64,000 nucleotides of DNA from Acholoe squamosa (GCA_949317995.1 OX439046.1:57577774-57641773), one strand, 5' to 3'; counted from the stretch's first letter, positions 23,761 through 34,893 are shown. The notes: generated by a model from the letters alone, not told the origin. Numbers and translations are program-made.

Positions 23761-26280
23761 ACCACTGCTGTAGGACACTTTCCCTATACCATTAATACAC
23801 AGGTAGGTTCATAGTAGGGATCCAGATATTTCATGTAAAAGGCAACACTGACTAGTCCTGGAAAGAACAGCTTCATGTCTTTCTTTGTACTAGTAGGCTT
23901 GCAAGGAGTATTTGTGGTGTGGGGGCAAACAGGTCCCACACTTGGCCAGGTATAAGAGGACTATATATAGAGGCAATTGAGAAACCAAAAATATCCCCTG
24001 CCCCTGTAGGCCAGTCCATGGCAGACTCACTACAAAGTGGTTTCACAGCACTCCAGGCAGAATTCTACTACCCATACCAAACTTATTTCCTTTAGACATA
24101 GGACAACTGGAATAGACTACTAAATCAGATATGAAGTAATAATGTGCAGACTTTCTCATAGTCTGGAAATACTTAGATGTTTCTAGTCAAAAGTGCAAAT
24201 CAAGGCCATCTGAGTAGTAGTGGAATGGCAACACCATTTCTATTGCACTGAACTTGGAACAAGAGCAGATATGCAGAGGTACAGTCATTATGAACTTGAA
24301 GGCTCTCTTCTCTACTCCTACATAGGGAATTAGTGGGGGAAGATTGAGGCCAGAATGTCACTTTAATGAATCAAAGTGCCTTGTGTTGGCTGAATGAGTT
24401 TGATTCAAATGAATGGTACTGCTCTGCCTTTCCACTTGGGTAGATATTGCATTTACTGCTTTGGTGATGGGGGGGGGGGGTTAGATTAGCTCAAGGATTT
24501 GTTGCTTATTGACTTTTAAAAAAAAGAAAAGATTTTGGATAAATTTCTCAAAAAGAATTTTTAACATGTCACCACTAATTTTTCATCAAATCGGGCAGCC
24601 CACTTTAGGCCACACCAAAAACCCATGTTAAACTCACTTTGATCCCAAATCGGTGAGCCCAATTTCAAACAGATCTGTGCCCGAATCGGTTAGCCCAGTG
24701 TGGCCCAGACCCTTTGCTGAGGACAAAACCCATCCGGCGCCCACTGTGTTAACCCAGTGTGGCCCACATCAGGAGCCCGCTCTGGCCCAGACTCGGGCCA
24801 CACCATTTTTGCTACCTGGGGATGTGGAGAGTAAGTTTGGGGGGAGGTCCCCTTTACATCTCCCCTCAGTGAAAATAGCAACAGCTTGGTGGAGAGCTCC
24901 AGGGGAGTGTTCATTATTTATCAACAGTGGGATTCAGGGAGGGGGTGGATTGGGGTAGGAGCAAAATAATTTTGACATCTCAAGGAGGGGGGGGGGGAAA
25001 TATCACACCTTTTCAAAAAGAAACCTGTGGATTACTATGGATGCTGCCCTGAGGCAACAGCAGCAGTTCAGGGGTATTTTAGATGCATCATTTTAGATCC
25101 TGAGGGCAGCAGTGGCCCTTTTCAAAAAGGTTAAATTGGTATAGGTAGGATAGAGTAGTAGTGCCTCCTTATAGTGGCCTGGACATCACCTTGATTTTAC
25201 ACTGACATCGATGGCAGTGCCACTCATTGAGTGAGATGTCTGAGGAATGCATGCTTGTAGGGCCTATAGGTAATAAATTTATGTCAGATGAATGCATTAA
25301 ACTTCCTTACCTTTACAAATCTTTTTACAAAAGTTTTTGTTCTTGCCAAAACCAAAGCATATTGTGATTTCTTGATGCCATGATGTCATGCAGCCCATGA
25401 CCCCCCCTCCCCCCCTTGTCATGCTTGGTCATGGCAAGTGGGACCCCCCCTCCCCCCCTCCTGCATGACGTCATTTGTACACAACCCCAAATAGAAAAAA
25501 AAATCTCAGAAAGCATCACGAATTCTCAGGAGACCATCAATTGCAATCATAGTTCCCATTTATGATCTTACAAAGCGATCGAGTCACCTCCGCATTTTAC
25601 TCTAGAATCTGCAAATAAGGTGAGTCCGGTAGAGTTCCATTCAGACAAAGATGTGGAGAGTAAGTTTGGGGGGAGGTCCCCTTTACATCTCCCAAAGCAT
25701 CCCCTCAGTGAAAATAGCAACAGGGTGGTGAAGAGCTCCAGGGGAGTGTTTGTTATTTATCAACAGTGGGACTCCAGGAGGGGGTGGATTGGGAGAGGAG
25801 CAAAATAATTTTGACACCTCAAGGAGGGGGGAGGGGAATATCACACCTTTTCAAAAAGAAAACCTGTGGATTACTATGGATGCTGCCCTGAGGCAACAGC
25901 AGCAGTTCAGGGGTATTAGATGCATCATTTTAGATCCTGAGGGCAGCAGTGGCCCTTTTCAAAAAGGGTTAAATTGGTATAGTTAGGATAGAGTAGTAGT
26001 GCCTCCTTGTAGTGGCCTGGAAATCACCTTGATTTTACACTGACATTGATGGCAGTAACACTCATTGAGAGAGATGTCTGAGGAATGCATGCATGTAGGG
26101 CCTATAGGTAATAAATTTATGTCAGATGAATGCATTAAACTTCCCTACCTTTACAAATCTTTTTACAAAAGTGTTTGTTCTTGCCAAAACCAAAGCATAT
26201 TATGATTTCTTGATGACACGATGTCATGCAACCCATGACCCCCCTCCCCCTCCTGCATGACGTCATTTGTACACAGCCCC

Positions 26281-26984
26281 ATAGGGGATGATTTTTGAAA
26301 CTTTAGTACTGGTTAATACAGATATATATTATATCCCTGCCCATACCGAGGGTTCCTGTTATTTGTATAGGCGCTGCCATGTTAGTTCTGTCCACGGAAT
26401 CTCTCGCAAGACCATGAAGGTACCAGCCTTGCAGACAGCATGACATGTCAGGAACAGATGTTAGTCGCAAAATCAGGTTAGGAAATCTCTGATGTCAGCG
26501 TGCACATGGTGATCCCAGGAACCAGTCCGGTTCCAACTTTGCTGAACCTATAGCTAGGAATTATGGAGCGCACAAAAGTTGGTGCCCGTCTGACGTTGAA
26601 AATGTACATGCCAATCACCGTTCCCAGCCAACACGGTGCCAAACTCTCGCTGTGCTGCTGGTTCTCGAAATATACATAGGATTACCATGGAATAAAGCTG
26701 GCCACTTTCTCACAGGAAAAGGTGAGATGGGTGGATCATGTCTGCATACATACCTCCTCCTAATTAGTGGCTATAAGCTGCAGGCTCATCCTTGCATTAT
26801 TTTAATTTTATCGCCCACATTTGTAAATGCTCATCTGTTACTCTGTGTTCATGTCTGAGAGTTACCAGCATGCACAATTTCTTTTTGCAGCAAAAAGCAT
26901 TCAGCAGAGTGGTGATACCTAGAATGTAACTGAGTTAGTATTGTAATATCAAAACGAGTTTAGAAGTGATATTTCTGGTGCTAC
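26281..26984. other. non-coding, no gene recognised
   Basis: A short spacer between the element X nest and the foldback element. It has some exon-like composition around 26620-26720, but no splice pair or domain could be supported. Confidence 0.35.
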
Positions 26985-28330
26985 ACTGCAAAAATGGTGT
27001 TTAGATCCTAAACACAATTCTAAACATATTCTTGCAACGTTTTTGTAATCACATTAATTTCCTACACATGTTTAGCCAAACAATGTGCTTAGTTCAAGTG
27101 TTTAGAAATATAGGTGTTTAGGTTTAAACTTTGTGTTTAGATATCTATGAATTTTTATGTTTAGATGTTTATGAATTTTTTTGTTTAGATGTCTAAATGC
27201 TTTGACGGAGAGTTAGGGTGTGCAGACATGTATACATTAAAAAAAAGATGTCTTTTGTTTGTTTTCTCATTTACTGGGGGAGGGGGTATTTACATGTCAA
27301 AGTCTCCAAAGATGTCAGCCACACATATTTACATGTGCATGTATGTACACACTGCATCAGAATGAGAGACTTGAGAAAGTACAACAGCTTGGCTTGCTCG
27401 AATTTTATCTCACCTCGTGCCTTCCTTACGGCCGACACTCAAGGGTGAGAGGTCCCGCGGGTGGTATTCACACCAAAGTGAGATTACCCTTGTGGCGTAG
27501 TTGCCCGGACCCTAGTCTAATGGGGAGGGGGGATGATGGTGACCGAATCTATGGGAAGATAGAAAGCACGCCCCTACACATTTACCGAGGCAATGGTTCT
27601 TTAACATCCGTCACTACATAGGCATAGTAAGAGATGGACAGGCCTGTTTTAAGTCATTTGTCTGCCATGACCGCCGAGAGACTTTCCAGCACAGCCTAGC
27701 CAGAGCAGGGAGGAACTCAACCGACACCTTACGGCGGCGTTTGGAACCACCACTGTGCCTCGGCCGGGCCGGGAACCGAACCCACGACCTTACGGCCCGT
27801 GAGCGGACGCGCTGCCGACTGCGCCACGCTTCCGGGCACAGCTTGGCAGGTAGGAAATTGCTTTGTCTATTCCAGAATAACATGAAATAGGTGTCAGTCA
27901 TTGAGCTTATTGATTATTTCACGCTAATGATGGTAGTGTAAGGTTAATCTAGTCAACTTTCTATTGCCCTTTCTATTCTCATGACATTTAATGAATAGAA
28001 ACTATTATAAACATGCAGTTTGGGTACATTTGTCACAAAAATTGATTATAATTGTGTAAGGATAGTCCATTCAAAGGTAGTGCTGCTACCTGGTGTGGAT
28101 TCAACATTCAAGCATCTAAACATATTGATGTTTAAATCTAAACACCTATTATTCAAATGTTTAAACTCTAAACATCTAAACATGTTTAGCAAAAATGTTT
28201 ATGTAGTTAGAATAAAAGTGTTCATTTCCTAAATGTGTAGTCGATAAGACACCTAACTGACCTATATGTTTAGGTTTTAAACGTGTTTAGACCTAAACAT
28301 GTTTAAAATCTAAACACCTTTTTTGCTATG
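26985..28330. mobile_element. foldback element with GTTTAGA-repeat arms
   Basis: The ends are inverted: CACTGCAAAAATGGTGTTTA on the left; the right end reads, in reverse, CATAGCAAAAAAGGTGTTTA. Each arm (about 26985-27200 and 28100-28330) is made of repeated TTTAGA/TCTAAA words that would fold on each other. The centre contains a tRNA-like SINE. No transposase frame. The structure resembles foldback DNA elements with repetitive long arms. Confidence 0.7.
27640..27838 (-). mobile_element. tRNA-derived SINE
   Basis: Read on the minus strand from 27838, the head has a pol III A box (TGGCGCAGTCGGCAGC) and, about 40 bases on, a B box (GGTTCGGTTCC), the layout of a tRNA gene. A non-tRNA body runs to about 27640. 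The missing full cloverleaf and the long body argue against a functional tRNA. The source tRNA is not identified. Confidence 0.7.
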
Positions 28331-30702
28331 CAAATGAACATGTATAATGTACCTGAAACCACCATGTTGAACATAATTTCTCATATTGTAAAACATTCAC
28401 AAAGAGGCTTGTACTACTCCGTATGGATGGAAAATTTTGAAATGGAAAATCATTTCCTATGAAACGGTAATGACGTTTAAAAAAAAAAAGACATTATACA
28501 CAAGGTATTACGATAATAATGTCTAACTAGGTAAGTAACGTTTTTGAAAAAGAAATCTTTAAGTCATATTTTGATAAAATACGGCGAATATTTCTATTTA
28601 GTTTTCTTGTTGCAAGAGGACCTTTCTTGATAAGCTATTGAAGGTAGATGGATGAAGGATAGAAACAGATCCCCTGTGGATATCCGCTGCGGAATTATTC
28701 CGAAAATGACCATCTGTCTCTGTAAAAATACACATCTTTATTAGAATCCCCACCAGGTTCATATGTGTCTGATATAAGCTTATGTCAAATGGGCAACATG
28801 AAATAAAACGAATTCACTTTAGTCACTCGTAACTTATTTCACGCAGACTTATCTCACTGATGTAGGTATACTGCACATCTGCATTCAGTTGTCTACGTTG
28901 TGGCTGCTAAACCTCCCTATTATCTCAGAGATTTGAAAGTAAAAAATGAATTCTTGTCATTACATATTTGTTTTCCATCCTGTACGAGACTATATTGAAT
29001 GGATTTGGTGGGAGTCTTTATTGAATGCCTTTGTGTGCAGCCTTTCTGCTTTCTCAGTCCATTCAAGAACAAATGACAGGAGATTGCCACTAGACTATAG
29101 GTTATAAGTGTGTTCACTGTTTCGTTCAAATAGTTCTATAGAAACATGACCAATTAAATAATAAAGTTGAAATGTCAACCAAATACTTTTATCCCCGCAA
29201 ATTCACTCAGACACGTTTACAATTCACTGTCCGACTGCGCCAAGCTATTTGCAGTAGATGGCTTTTATTTTAGGAGCTGCTGTTAGCACAAATCTAATGA
29301 CATAACAGTAGGGTGCCCTGCATCCAATACAGTGGTCTTTCCTGCCCATAGATAAGATAGAGTGTAAACCTGTTTCTTGAAAATGTATACCTCCGAGTAT
29401 TATGGGTTAAAGCAATGCTATTCTGTTCTTCAATTTACATATTCATACCTTGTAGAGTGTGACATATTGTATTTTAACGGGCATGCTAAACACAAATAGA
29501 ACGAATTTCCATCTTAATTGTGATTTTGCAGATCTGGGGATAGTGATCGCTGTAACTCAATATATTTCTTAATAACAAGGGGAGGGGGGACTGAGTCTAG
29601 AAAAAAACCCAGTTATTTCTTGGTGAACATAATTCGTCCAAGTCTGGCATTCACTGTATGGGTTTATTTCACCCATGTCTGTGATCTATAGTAGGGTTAA
29701 TTTCATAAGATAAGGTTTTACTCCTTCCTGCAAATTTACGGAATGCATTGATGTCTCTTTTTTACGTTAACACAATAAATTACTACACACAATTATAAGC
29801 TTACAGTAAAAGTCTTTTTGTCGAATCTGCCTATTACGACCCCTTAAATGTTGAAATAAATGATGAAATAACACAAAAGAAGCCATTAATACTATCTACT
29901 TGCAGAACAAATGAGCCACTGTCATTGGTCAAACAATCCTACGTGTTGTTCGTGTATATAGCTACTGAGACTCAAAGAATAGTCATATAGAATGTTTGTA
30001 GGGATGGGGTCTACTCTTATTCTACTCTACTCACCAGGAGGGCATTTCAAAACCATAGCTCTATAGATATCATTTTGAAATGCCCTGCAGAGCTGCATTC
30101 ATACTTCATACTGAGCCTGTCAACTCGATGGGCTGGCCTGGTACAAAAATGCAATGCAATATCTGCCATCTTGCAACAGTAAGTGACCCATCCTTACAAA
30201 CTGTTTAGTTATTGACATCTCCATTTACAGCTCATCGAGAGCTTTCATTTGGTATATAACACTTATAAATTTGAACCAGGTCGTCCTCTACAGATCTTCT
30301 GTTGGGAATTTTAGTCAGATCAATTAAATATTAATTAAACTGAGATAGTTGACTTATTAAACATGTTAAAATGTATGAATCCTATATAATTCCTACGTAA
30401 TTCTATATTATCATGAAAACTATACACTGAAAACATGGAAGATCCGAAACTAGTCAGCGGTGACCACTATAGGTCCTTAAGTTGACGATACCTAAAACTA
30501 CAACTTTAGGTAGTCAAAATGACAACTTTAGGTCGTCATCCTTATGACCTGAGTCGTCAGTATGACAATACTGACAGTACAGATTCATCATACTGATGAC
30601 ACTGTACCACTTGAAAATGCCACATCTAGGCTTCTAAACGTGTGACTTGCATGGCATAATCATCAGCAATCAGGGCTTCCTCTTTGTAAATATCCCTCTT
30701 GT
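28331..30702. other. non-coding, no gene recognised
   Basis: AT-rich sequence. Around 30470-30610 short inverted words (ACTTTAGGT/CGTCA) hint at another small MITE, but ends could not be set. No supported exon. Confidence 0.35.
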
Positions 30703-30952
30703 CCGTGAGGAATTTTACATGCATCCCATATTGTTTGCATGGGTGGCCCGTTCCATCATACTATTAAGAAGGCCCATTCTAGCTGAGATCACATCACCAA
30801 GCCCTGGATTTTTCTGCTTACACTGAGGCATATGTTGCTCGATGTAGAAGGTAGTAAACTTGATCTTAGTTTTCTTTGAGGCATAAACACCTACAGGTGG
30901 ACCCTGATGTTGAAGCTGCTGTTGTTGGGAAGGGACAGGAACACTGTGCATA
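30703..30952 (-). pseudogene. decayed Q-rich coding sequence, distal part
   Basis: An open frame on the minus strand begins at the insertion point of the LTR element, runs through a glutamine stretch (PSQQQQLQHQGPPVGVYASK) and ends at TAA 30715. It continues the coding-like stretch on the other side of the element (48188-48705); setting the element aside, the two sides differ by a one-base frame change. The protein is not recognised. It may be the ORF1 of an older retroelement. Confidence 0.5.
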
Positions 30953-30956
30953 GTAG

Positions 30957-32306
30957 TGTCATACTAGTTATTGTGCATGATCAAGTTGTCATATGAGAAA
31001 TATCATAAGACTAGTGGTATATAGTGTAAATACATTAAGCTCTCATAAAATAGTGTTATTTCCAGTTGTCACTGGTTTATTCAGCTTTAGGCAACATGTA
31101 AGAAATATCAATCATACAGTGGTTAGTATGTAGGTAATTTGTACATACAGTAAATATACAGTAAGTTATAAAGTATAATGTTCTGTTCCACTCCACCTGT
31201 GAGGTATTAATAATACAATGTCCAGCATAGTTCTAGGTGGGTTCCCACACCTAGCTCCTGACCTGCTGCTTAGAGGAATAATGTAATAATGGATAACTTT
31301 ACCCTCTGGTGGAAGTCTTGAGGAGGATACCCCCTGGCCACTAATGATGGAAACCAATGCCTGTCTAGCATAGTTTCACCATAGTGCAGTGGTATAGCAG
31401 GTAGCAGGAGATGACTGGAGATGTTACCTCTAGAGCGGTTCTTGGTGTTCTGTCCTCCTGGAGGTGCAGACAGGCTATTTGTAGCAAATCTTGGAAAAGC
31501 ACCTCCAGACTGACTGGGGCCAGTAGCATCTGCCTAACTCTACAATGTTAGAGGGGAGCCTTTCATGTGTCACTGAGTGCACAAAGGACCCCCATGGACG
31601 CTGCTGTGTCCCCCATTGTCTTGGTCGGTTCTGTAACTTCAAACCCTCATAACTCGGTCGTTTACGCAGCTACAGCCGCCATTTTGCGCATGCGCGGAGT
31701 TGAATATGCCAAGTTTGAACTGCCCGTTGGATAGGCGCGTAACTCCCGCCGGTTTGTCTGTAGTGCACTCGGAGCTCCATTCAGTCTCCATGGCATAACT
31801 TCCTTAATAATGGGAGTTTCACCTTGATCTTGGGTTCATTCTGACCGTCTAATTATGGGCTTTCCATAAATGCTTTGATATTTGACCTAGCTTGCTCAGG
31901 AGCGACGCTAGAGCGACCGGACGGTTATGGCGTCGTGCTTATGTAACCCATTGTTCAGTTATTAGAGTGCTCAGACACTCATGACGGCGTCAGCGGTGCT
32001 CAGGCACCCGTGACGGCTGGTTGCATTCACTTACAAGTTATTAGTTTGTGCACTGAACCATGAGGTCGCACACTGAGACCCTCATTTTTATTATATTGTG
32101 CAGTGAACAATTAGGTCGGAGCCTTTGATGTCAGAGAGAGTGTTTGTAACTGACCTGGCTGGTGTGCAGTGGGGCATGAACGCTCTTATACAAAGTTTGA
32201 GCGCTCTTATAGCTCTTAGAACCAACCTATGTATTAATTTCATAGATATCCTTTGATTAATACAAAATATGTTACAATTTATGGAATAATAAAATGGTAT
32301 ATGATA
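30957..32306 (-). repeat. 3' LTR
   Basis: Read in element sense, the LTR runs from TATCATATACC to GTATGACA. The terminal seven bases are an imperfect inverted pair (TATCATA/TATGACA) and so lack the usual TG start. An AATAAA signal in element sense lies at 31076-31081, about 120 bases from the 3' end. By eye it differs from the 5' LTR at about 14 positions, all in the half nearer 32306. Confidence 0.93.
31166..31357 (-). other. small open frame inside the LTR (63 codons)
   Basis: An open frame in element sense includes SGARCGNPPRTMLD. It is also open in the 5' LTR (47047-47238) and, with a few replacements, in the more divergent solo LTR (42919-43125). The counted start is not necessarily used. 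It could simply be a conserved non-coding stretch of the LTR. Confidence 0.25.
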
Positions 32307-32310
32307 GAAT

Positions 32311-32330
32311 ACTCCGTCTCCCCCGAGAGA
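32311..32330 (-). promoter_or_regulatory. candidate polypurine tract
   Basis: On the element strand a purine-rich run (TCTCGGGGGAGACGGAG) lies just upstream of the 3' LTR, where plus-strand priming is expected. The match is by position and composition only. Confidence 0.5.
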
Positions 32331-32639
32331 ATGCGAAACTCCGTCATTTCGCCGAGGGAATGTACAATTTATGCAATTTTTACCTTATTTTTGGAGTTAT
32401 ATACTGTTTGTAAGAGGATTTGAAGTGATGGGGAGTGCTTCAAATGCAATTTCTGTGGTAGAGCTTCGTCAGTATAAACAATTTTCTCCTGGGTATAAGT
32501 ACATTTCCGAGTTTCTATATCTTACCATACCTGAGCTTATTTGCTTATGTAACATCAATTTTGGGTACAATTTTCCCTTTTTATGTACAACATACAATTT
32601 GGCAAATAGTGTGCGATTTTGGCATTCAATTTTCAATTT

Positions 32640-33020
32640 AGCGTGCAAATTGAACATAAATGACAATTTTAGTGTGCAAATTTACAATTTCGCGTGTAAT
32701 TGCGTTCAATTGACAATTTCAGTATGCAAATATATAATTTTTGCGTACATTTGGCAATTTAAGTGTGCAAATATAATTTTCGCGTATATTTGGCAATTTT
32801 AGTGTGCAAATATATAATTTCGCGTACATTTGGCAATTTTGGTGTGCAAATATACAATTTCGCGTGCATTTGGCAATTTTAGTATGCAAATGTATAATTT
32901 CGCGTGCATTTGGCAATTTTTGGTGTACAAATATATAATTTTGAGTACATTTGACAGTTTTAGTATGCCAATATATAATTTTGCGTTCAATTAATAGTTT
33001 CAGTATGTACATATATAATT
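32640..33020. repeat. about 42-bp AT-rich tandem repeat
   Basis: Units such as ATATATAATTTCGCGTACAT joined to TTGGCAATTTTAG recur with a period near 42 bp. Because 42 is divisible by three, frames stay open on both strands and give spurious 14-residue periodic proteins. It lies inside the retroelement between env and the 3' LTR. Confidence 0.9.
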
Positions 33021-33420
33021 TTGCGTACAGCTTGGATACAACTAGAAATGTTGATTTCTAAAAAAAAATCTGATTTCAGTGTATGAATTGGGTACAGACA
33101 TACAGTATAATGTGCAACATACAATTCAAGTGTGTAAATTGGATACAAACTTACAATCTAGTGTGCAAACATACAATTTTAGTGTGCAAATTGGGTACAA
33201 ACGTACAATCTAGTTTACACTCTACAATTTTTGGGATTTGAGACAAATTTTTCCGAGGACCGGAAAAACAAAGTACTTTACGTACAATAGGCTTGTTTGT
33301 CTCTGAGTTACTCTTTGATTTTGCTATATGGGTGTATTAATTGGCAATTTCGGCAGTGGGCCGCTGCTTAATTGACTTTCCCTAGTCTTTTGAGTAAGTG
33401 TCCCTGAAAGAGATTATTTG

Positions 33421-33800
33421 GTGAGTATCTTAAGTAAACATTTTTCATGTCAACAATTTTTCTCAACAATTTTTTCCTTTTTTTTTTTTTCATTCATTTT
33501 TCCAAAAATTTTCTTGGGTACCTAAAGTGTGTTACTCTAAGTAAATCTTGGCATATTATACAAGTGCTAGTGGGTACAAAAACTGTCTTAGTTATCTACC
33601 TGCATTCATGTATATTTGTGTTGGATTTGTACAATTTACAATTTTTAAATTGCAATTTCGCAATTTTGCGCGTATATGCGCGCATTAATCATCGATTTTG
33701 TGAGAATACCATAGATTTTCATATTATACATCAACAAGTGGCTGTGTATATATTTTTTTTTTCTAAAATTTTTCTAATACTTTGATAATTTTATTGACAG
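33421..33800 (+). other. candidate intron of an antisense transcript
   Basis: On the plus strand a good donor (TTG/GTGAGTATC at about 33420) and a good acceptor (a T-rich tract with CTAATAC ending TTATTGACAG at about 33800) frame a 380-base AT-rich, T-rich stretch just upstream of the antisense open frame. Splicing is inferred from motifs alone; other GTAAGT donors nearby (33393) are possible. Confidence 0.35.
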
Positions 33801-34018
33801 TGGAGGTGTGTCAGGAGTGAGATGTGAGTCTCCTCCCTGATGTGCTCATGCAGTGGTGGCACTTGAGGTGTTAGGTGCCAGGTTCTGGCATGTGTCTGTG
33901 GCAGTGCCTAGCTTGGTGTCAGTGGACAGTTCAGGGTGGGGGGGGGTGTGTCCATTTAAGGAGTGGGTGGCTGGTATTGGAGCATCATTTCCTCTCTGGA
34001 AACCTCTGCTGTCACACC

Positions 34019-34498
34019 ATGGCCCACCTTCAAACTATCTTTGCTTTGCCTGTCTCTCAGGTGATGGTGGTGGGGAGTCCGGCTAGGGCTCTGGTGGAGG
34101 CCAACCAGGCCATACACTATGGTTACATAGTGGGGAATTTTAGAGAGATCAGTGAGCATGGAGATGTGTTGGTGGATATGTATTCCTGCCAATATTTCTT
34201 GGGCTCAGCCTTGCGTCGGGGGGCCACTGTGGCCCTTTTGGCTAGGGCCCTGAGTAACCTAGGGTTCTGGCCCATGGACCTGAACTTCGAGCCGCGGGAG
34301 CGAGTCCTGTGGGATTACTTGTTGGCCGTGTCCCTCATCGATCTTTCGGCATCCGGGGATCCATCCGTGGCCGCCGAGTATGGGCTGGGGATGATGGAGG
34401 CCCGGCTCGTTGAGTGGGAACAGGATCACGGCCATATGTATGGCTCGGACTCGGACGTGGACTCTCCCATCGATGTTGAACCCGAGGATCTGTGGTAG
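34019..34498 (+). CDS. antisense ORF inside the retroelement, unknown product
   Basis: A 159-codon frame starts at an ATG in a strong context (CACCATGG) and ends TAG at 34496. It runs opposite to every other gene of the element, in the region between env and the 3' LTR. The frame is open further upstream to 33875, but the residues before 34019 are repetitive and less protein-like. The product has a mixed alpha-helical, hydrophobic middle (around LRRGATVALLARALSNLGFW) and a strongly acidic end (DSDVDSPIDVEPEDLW). No signal peptide, membrane span or zinc motif is seen. I do not recognise the family. It could be a captured host gene, an accessory gene expressed from antisense transcription, or a chance frame in a locally GC-rich segment. 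Confidence 0.5.
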   Translation: MAHLQTIFALPVSQVMVVGSPARALVEANQAIHYGYIVGNFREISEHGDVLVDMYSCQYFLGSALRRGATVALLARALSNLGFWPMDLNFEPRERVLWDYLLAVSLIDLSASGDPSVAAEYGLGMMEARLVEWEQDHGHMYGSDSDVDSPIDVEPEDLW

Positions 34499-34647
34499 GA
34501 TCCCGACTGCCTGAAACCTAGGGTGTAAAAACCCGCCATCCCAAAGGCCCTTTTCAGGGCCGGCAAATTGTCCGAAAAGTTCTGAATACTGTCTCTGATA
34601 TGTTGTCTCCTGGTGGTGGACTGGGGGCAGTCTAGGCTGTGGGCAGT

Positions 34648-34893
34648 CTAGGCTGTTTCCACAGTCACCGGGGAGGGCTGGTGGTTTAGAAAATTAGCAA
34701 TAGTCTGCATGTTTGACCTTGCGGTCTCCTCCTGTTGTTCGTCAATAATTATATCTGTTGTATTTTCCAGTGCTGTCATGGTCACCGGGCTGGTGCCACA
34801 ATCATTCTGGAGAAGCATGGAGTAGTACAGTCCTTTGTTTTTAAGGGCTGGTATGATACTGAACCTAGTGCACCAAGGTAGGTGTATCACCTA
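34648..34893 (-). pseudogene. possible env tail beyond a second in-frame stop
   Basis: The frame of env stays open for about 80 more codons after the TAG at 34893-34891. Residues are hydrophilic, with an acidic stretch (DEQQEETARSNMQ). Whether this was ever part of the envelope tail or is open by chance cannot be decided. Confidence 0.3.

Larger units (their letters stand above)
22509..24820. mobile_element. TIR element Y (CCCAGGTAGCA-type ends) inside element X
   Basis: The outer X copy retains the empty site: CAGACAAAGATGTGGAGAG at about 25642-25660. In the inner copy the same sequence is split after CAGACAAAGA at 22508 and resumes GATGTGGAGAG at 24821, so the boundaries are exact and GA may be a 2-bp duplication. 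The ends are CCCATGTTGCAA and the reverse of CCCAGGTAGCAA. About 250 bp at each end are inverted copies of each other (shared GCTGAGGACAAAACCC). The interior carries a retroposon fragment and a minisatellite. No transposase frame was found. Confidence 0.75.
21701..25488. mobile_element. inner copy of TIR element X, inserted in the outer copy
   Basis: Has the same termini as the outer copy (GGGGCTGTGTACAAATGACG on the left; inverted on the right, ending ACAACCCC). The outer copy breaks exactly where this copy reads uninterrupted (CACCTAATAGAAA). The flanks are TAA on the left and AAA on the right, a 3-bp duplication with one change. About 1.47 kb of this copy is element X; the rest is the insert at 22509-24820. 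Confidence 0.75.
21128..26280. mobile_element. outer copy of TIR element X (host of the nest)
   Basis: Bounded by inverted ends starting GGGGCTGTGTACAAATGA on the left and ending TCATTTGTACACAGCCCC on the right, with an ATA flank on each side. Without the insert at 21701-25488 the copy would be about 1.36 kb. The TIRs include a TGACGTCA palindrome. No transposase is visible. A 3-bp duplication and GGGG ends suggest a Harbinger-like MITE, as inference. Confidence 0.75.

Noticed and set aside
23104-23814. 236-codon proline/leucine-rich frame
   Set aside because: Produced by the CCCTG minisatellite; the opposite strand is open too.
27768-27838. Functional tRNA gene
   Set aside because: A and B boxes are present, but no complete cloverleaf or terminator was found and the sequence continues as a SINE body.
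27614-27901. 95-codon arginine-rich frame
   Set aside because: Translation of the tRNA-like SINE; the arginine-rich stretch is the pol III promoter region.
32371-33012. Frames with 14-residue periodicity on both strands
   Set aside because: A consequence of the 42-bp tandem repeat.
33853-34086. Alternative 77-codon plus-strand frame overlapping the antisense gene
   Set aside because: Starts at a non-ATG codon and ends inside the better-supported frame; kept only as a possible sign of an indel.
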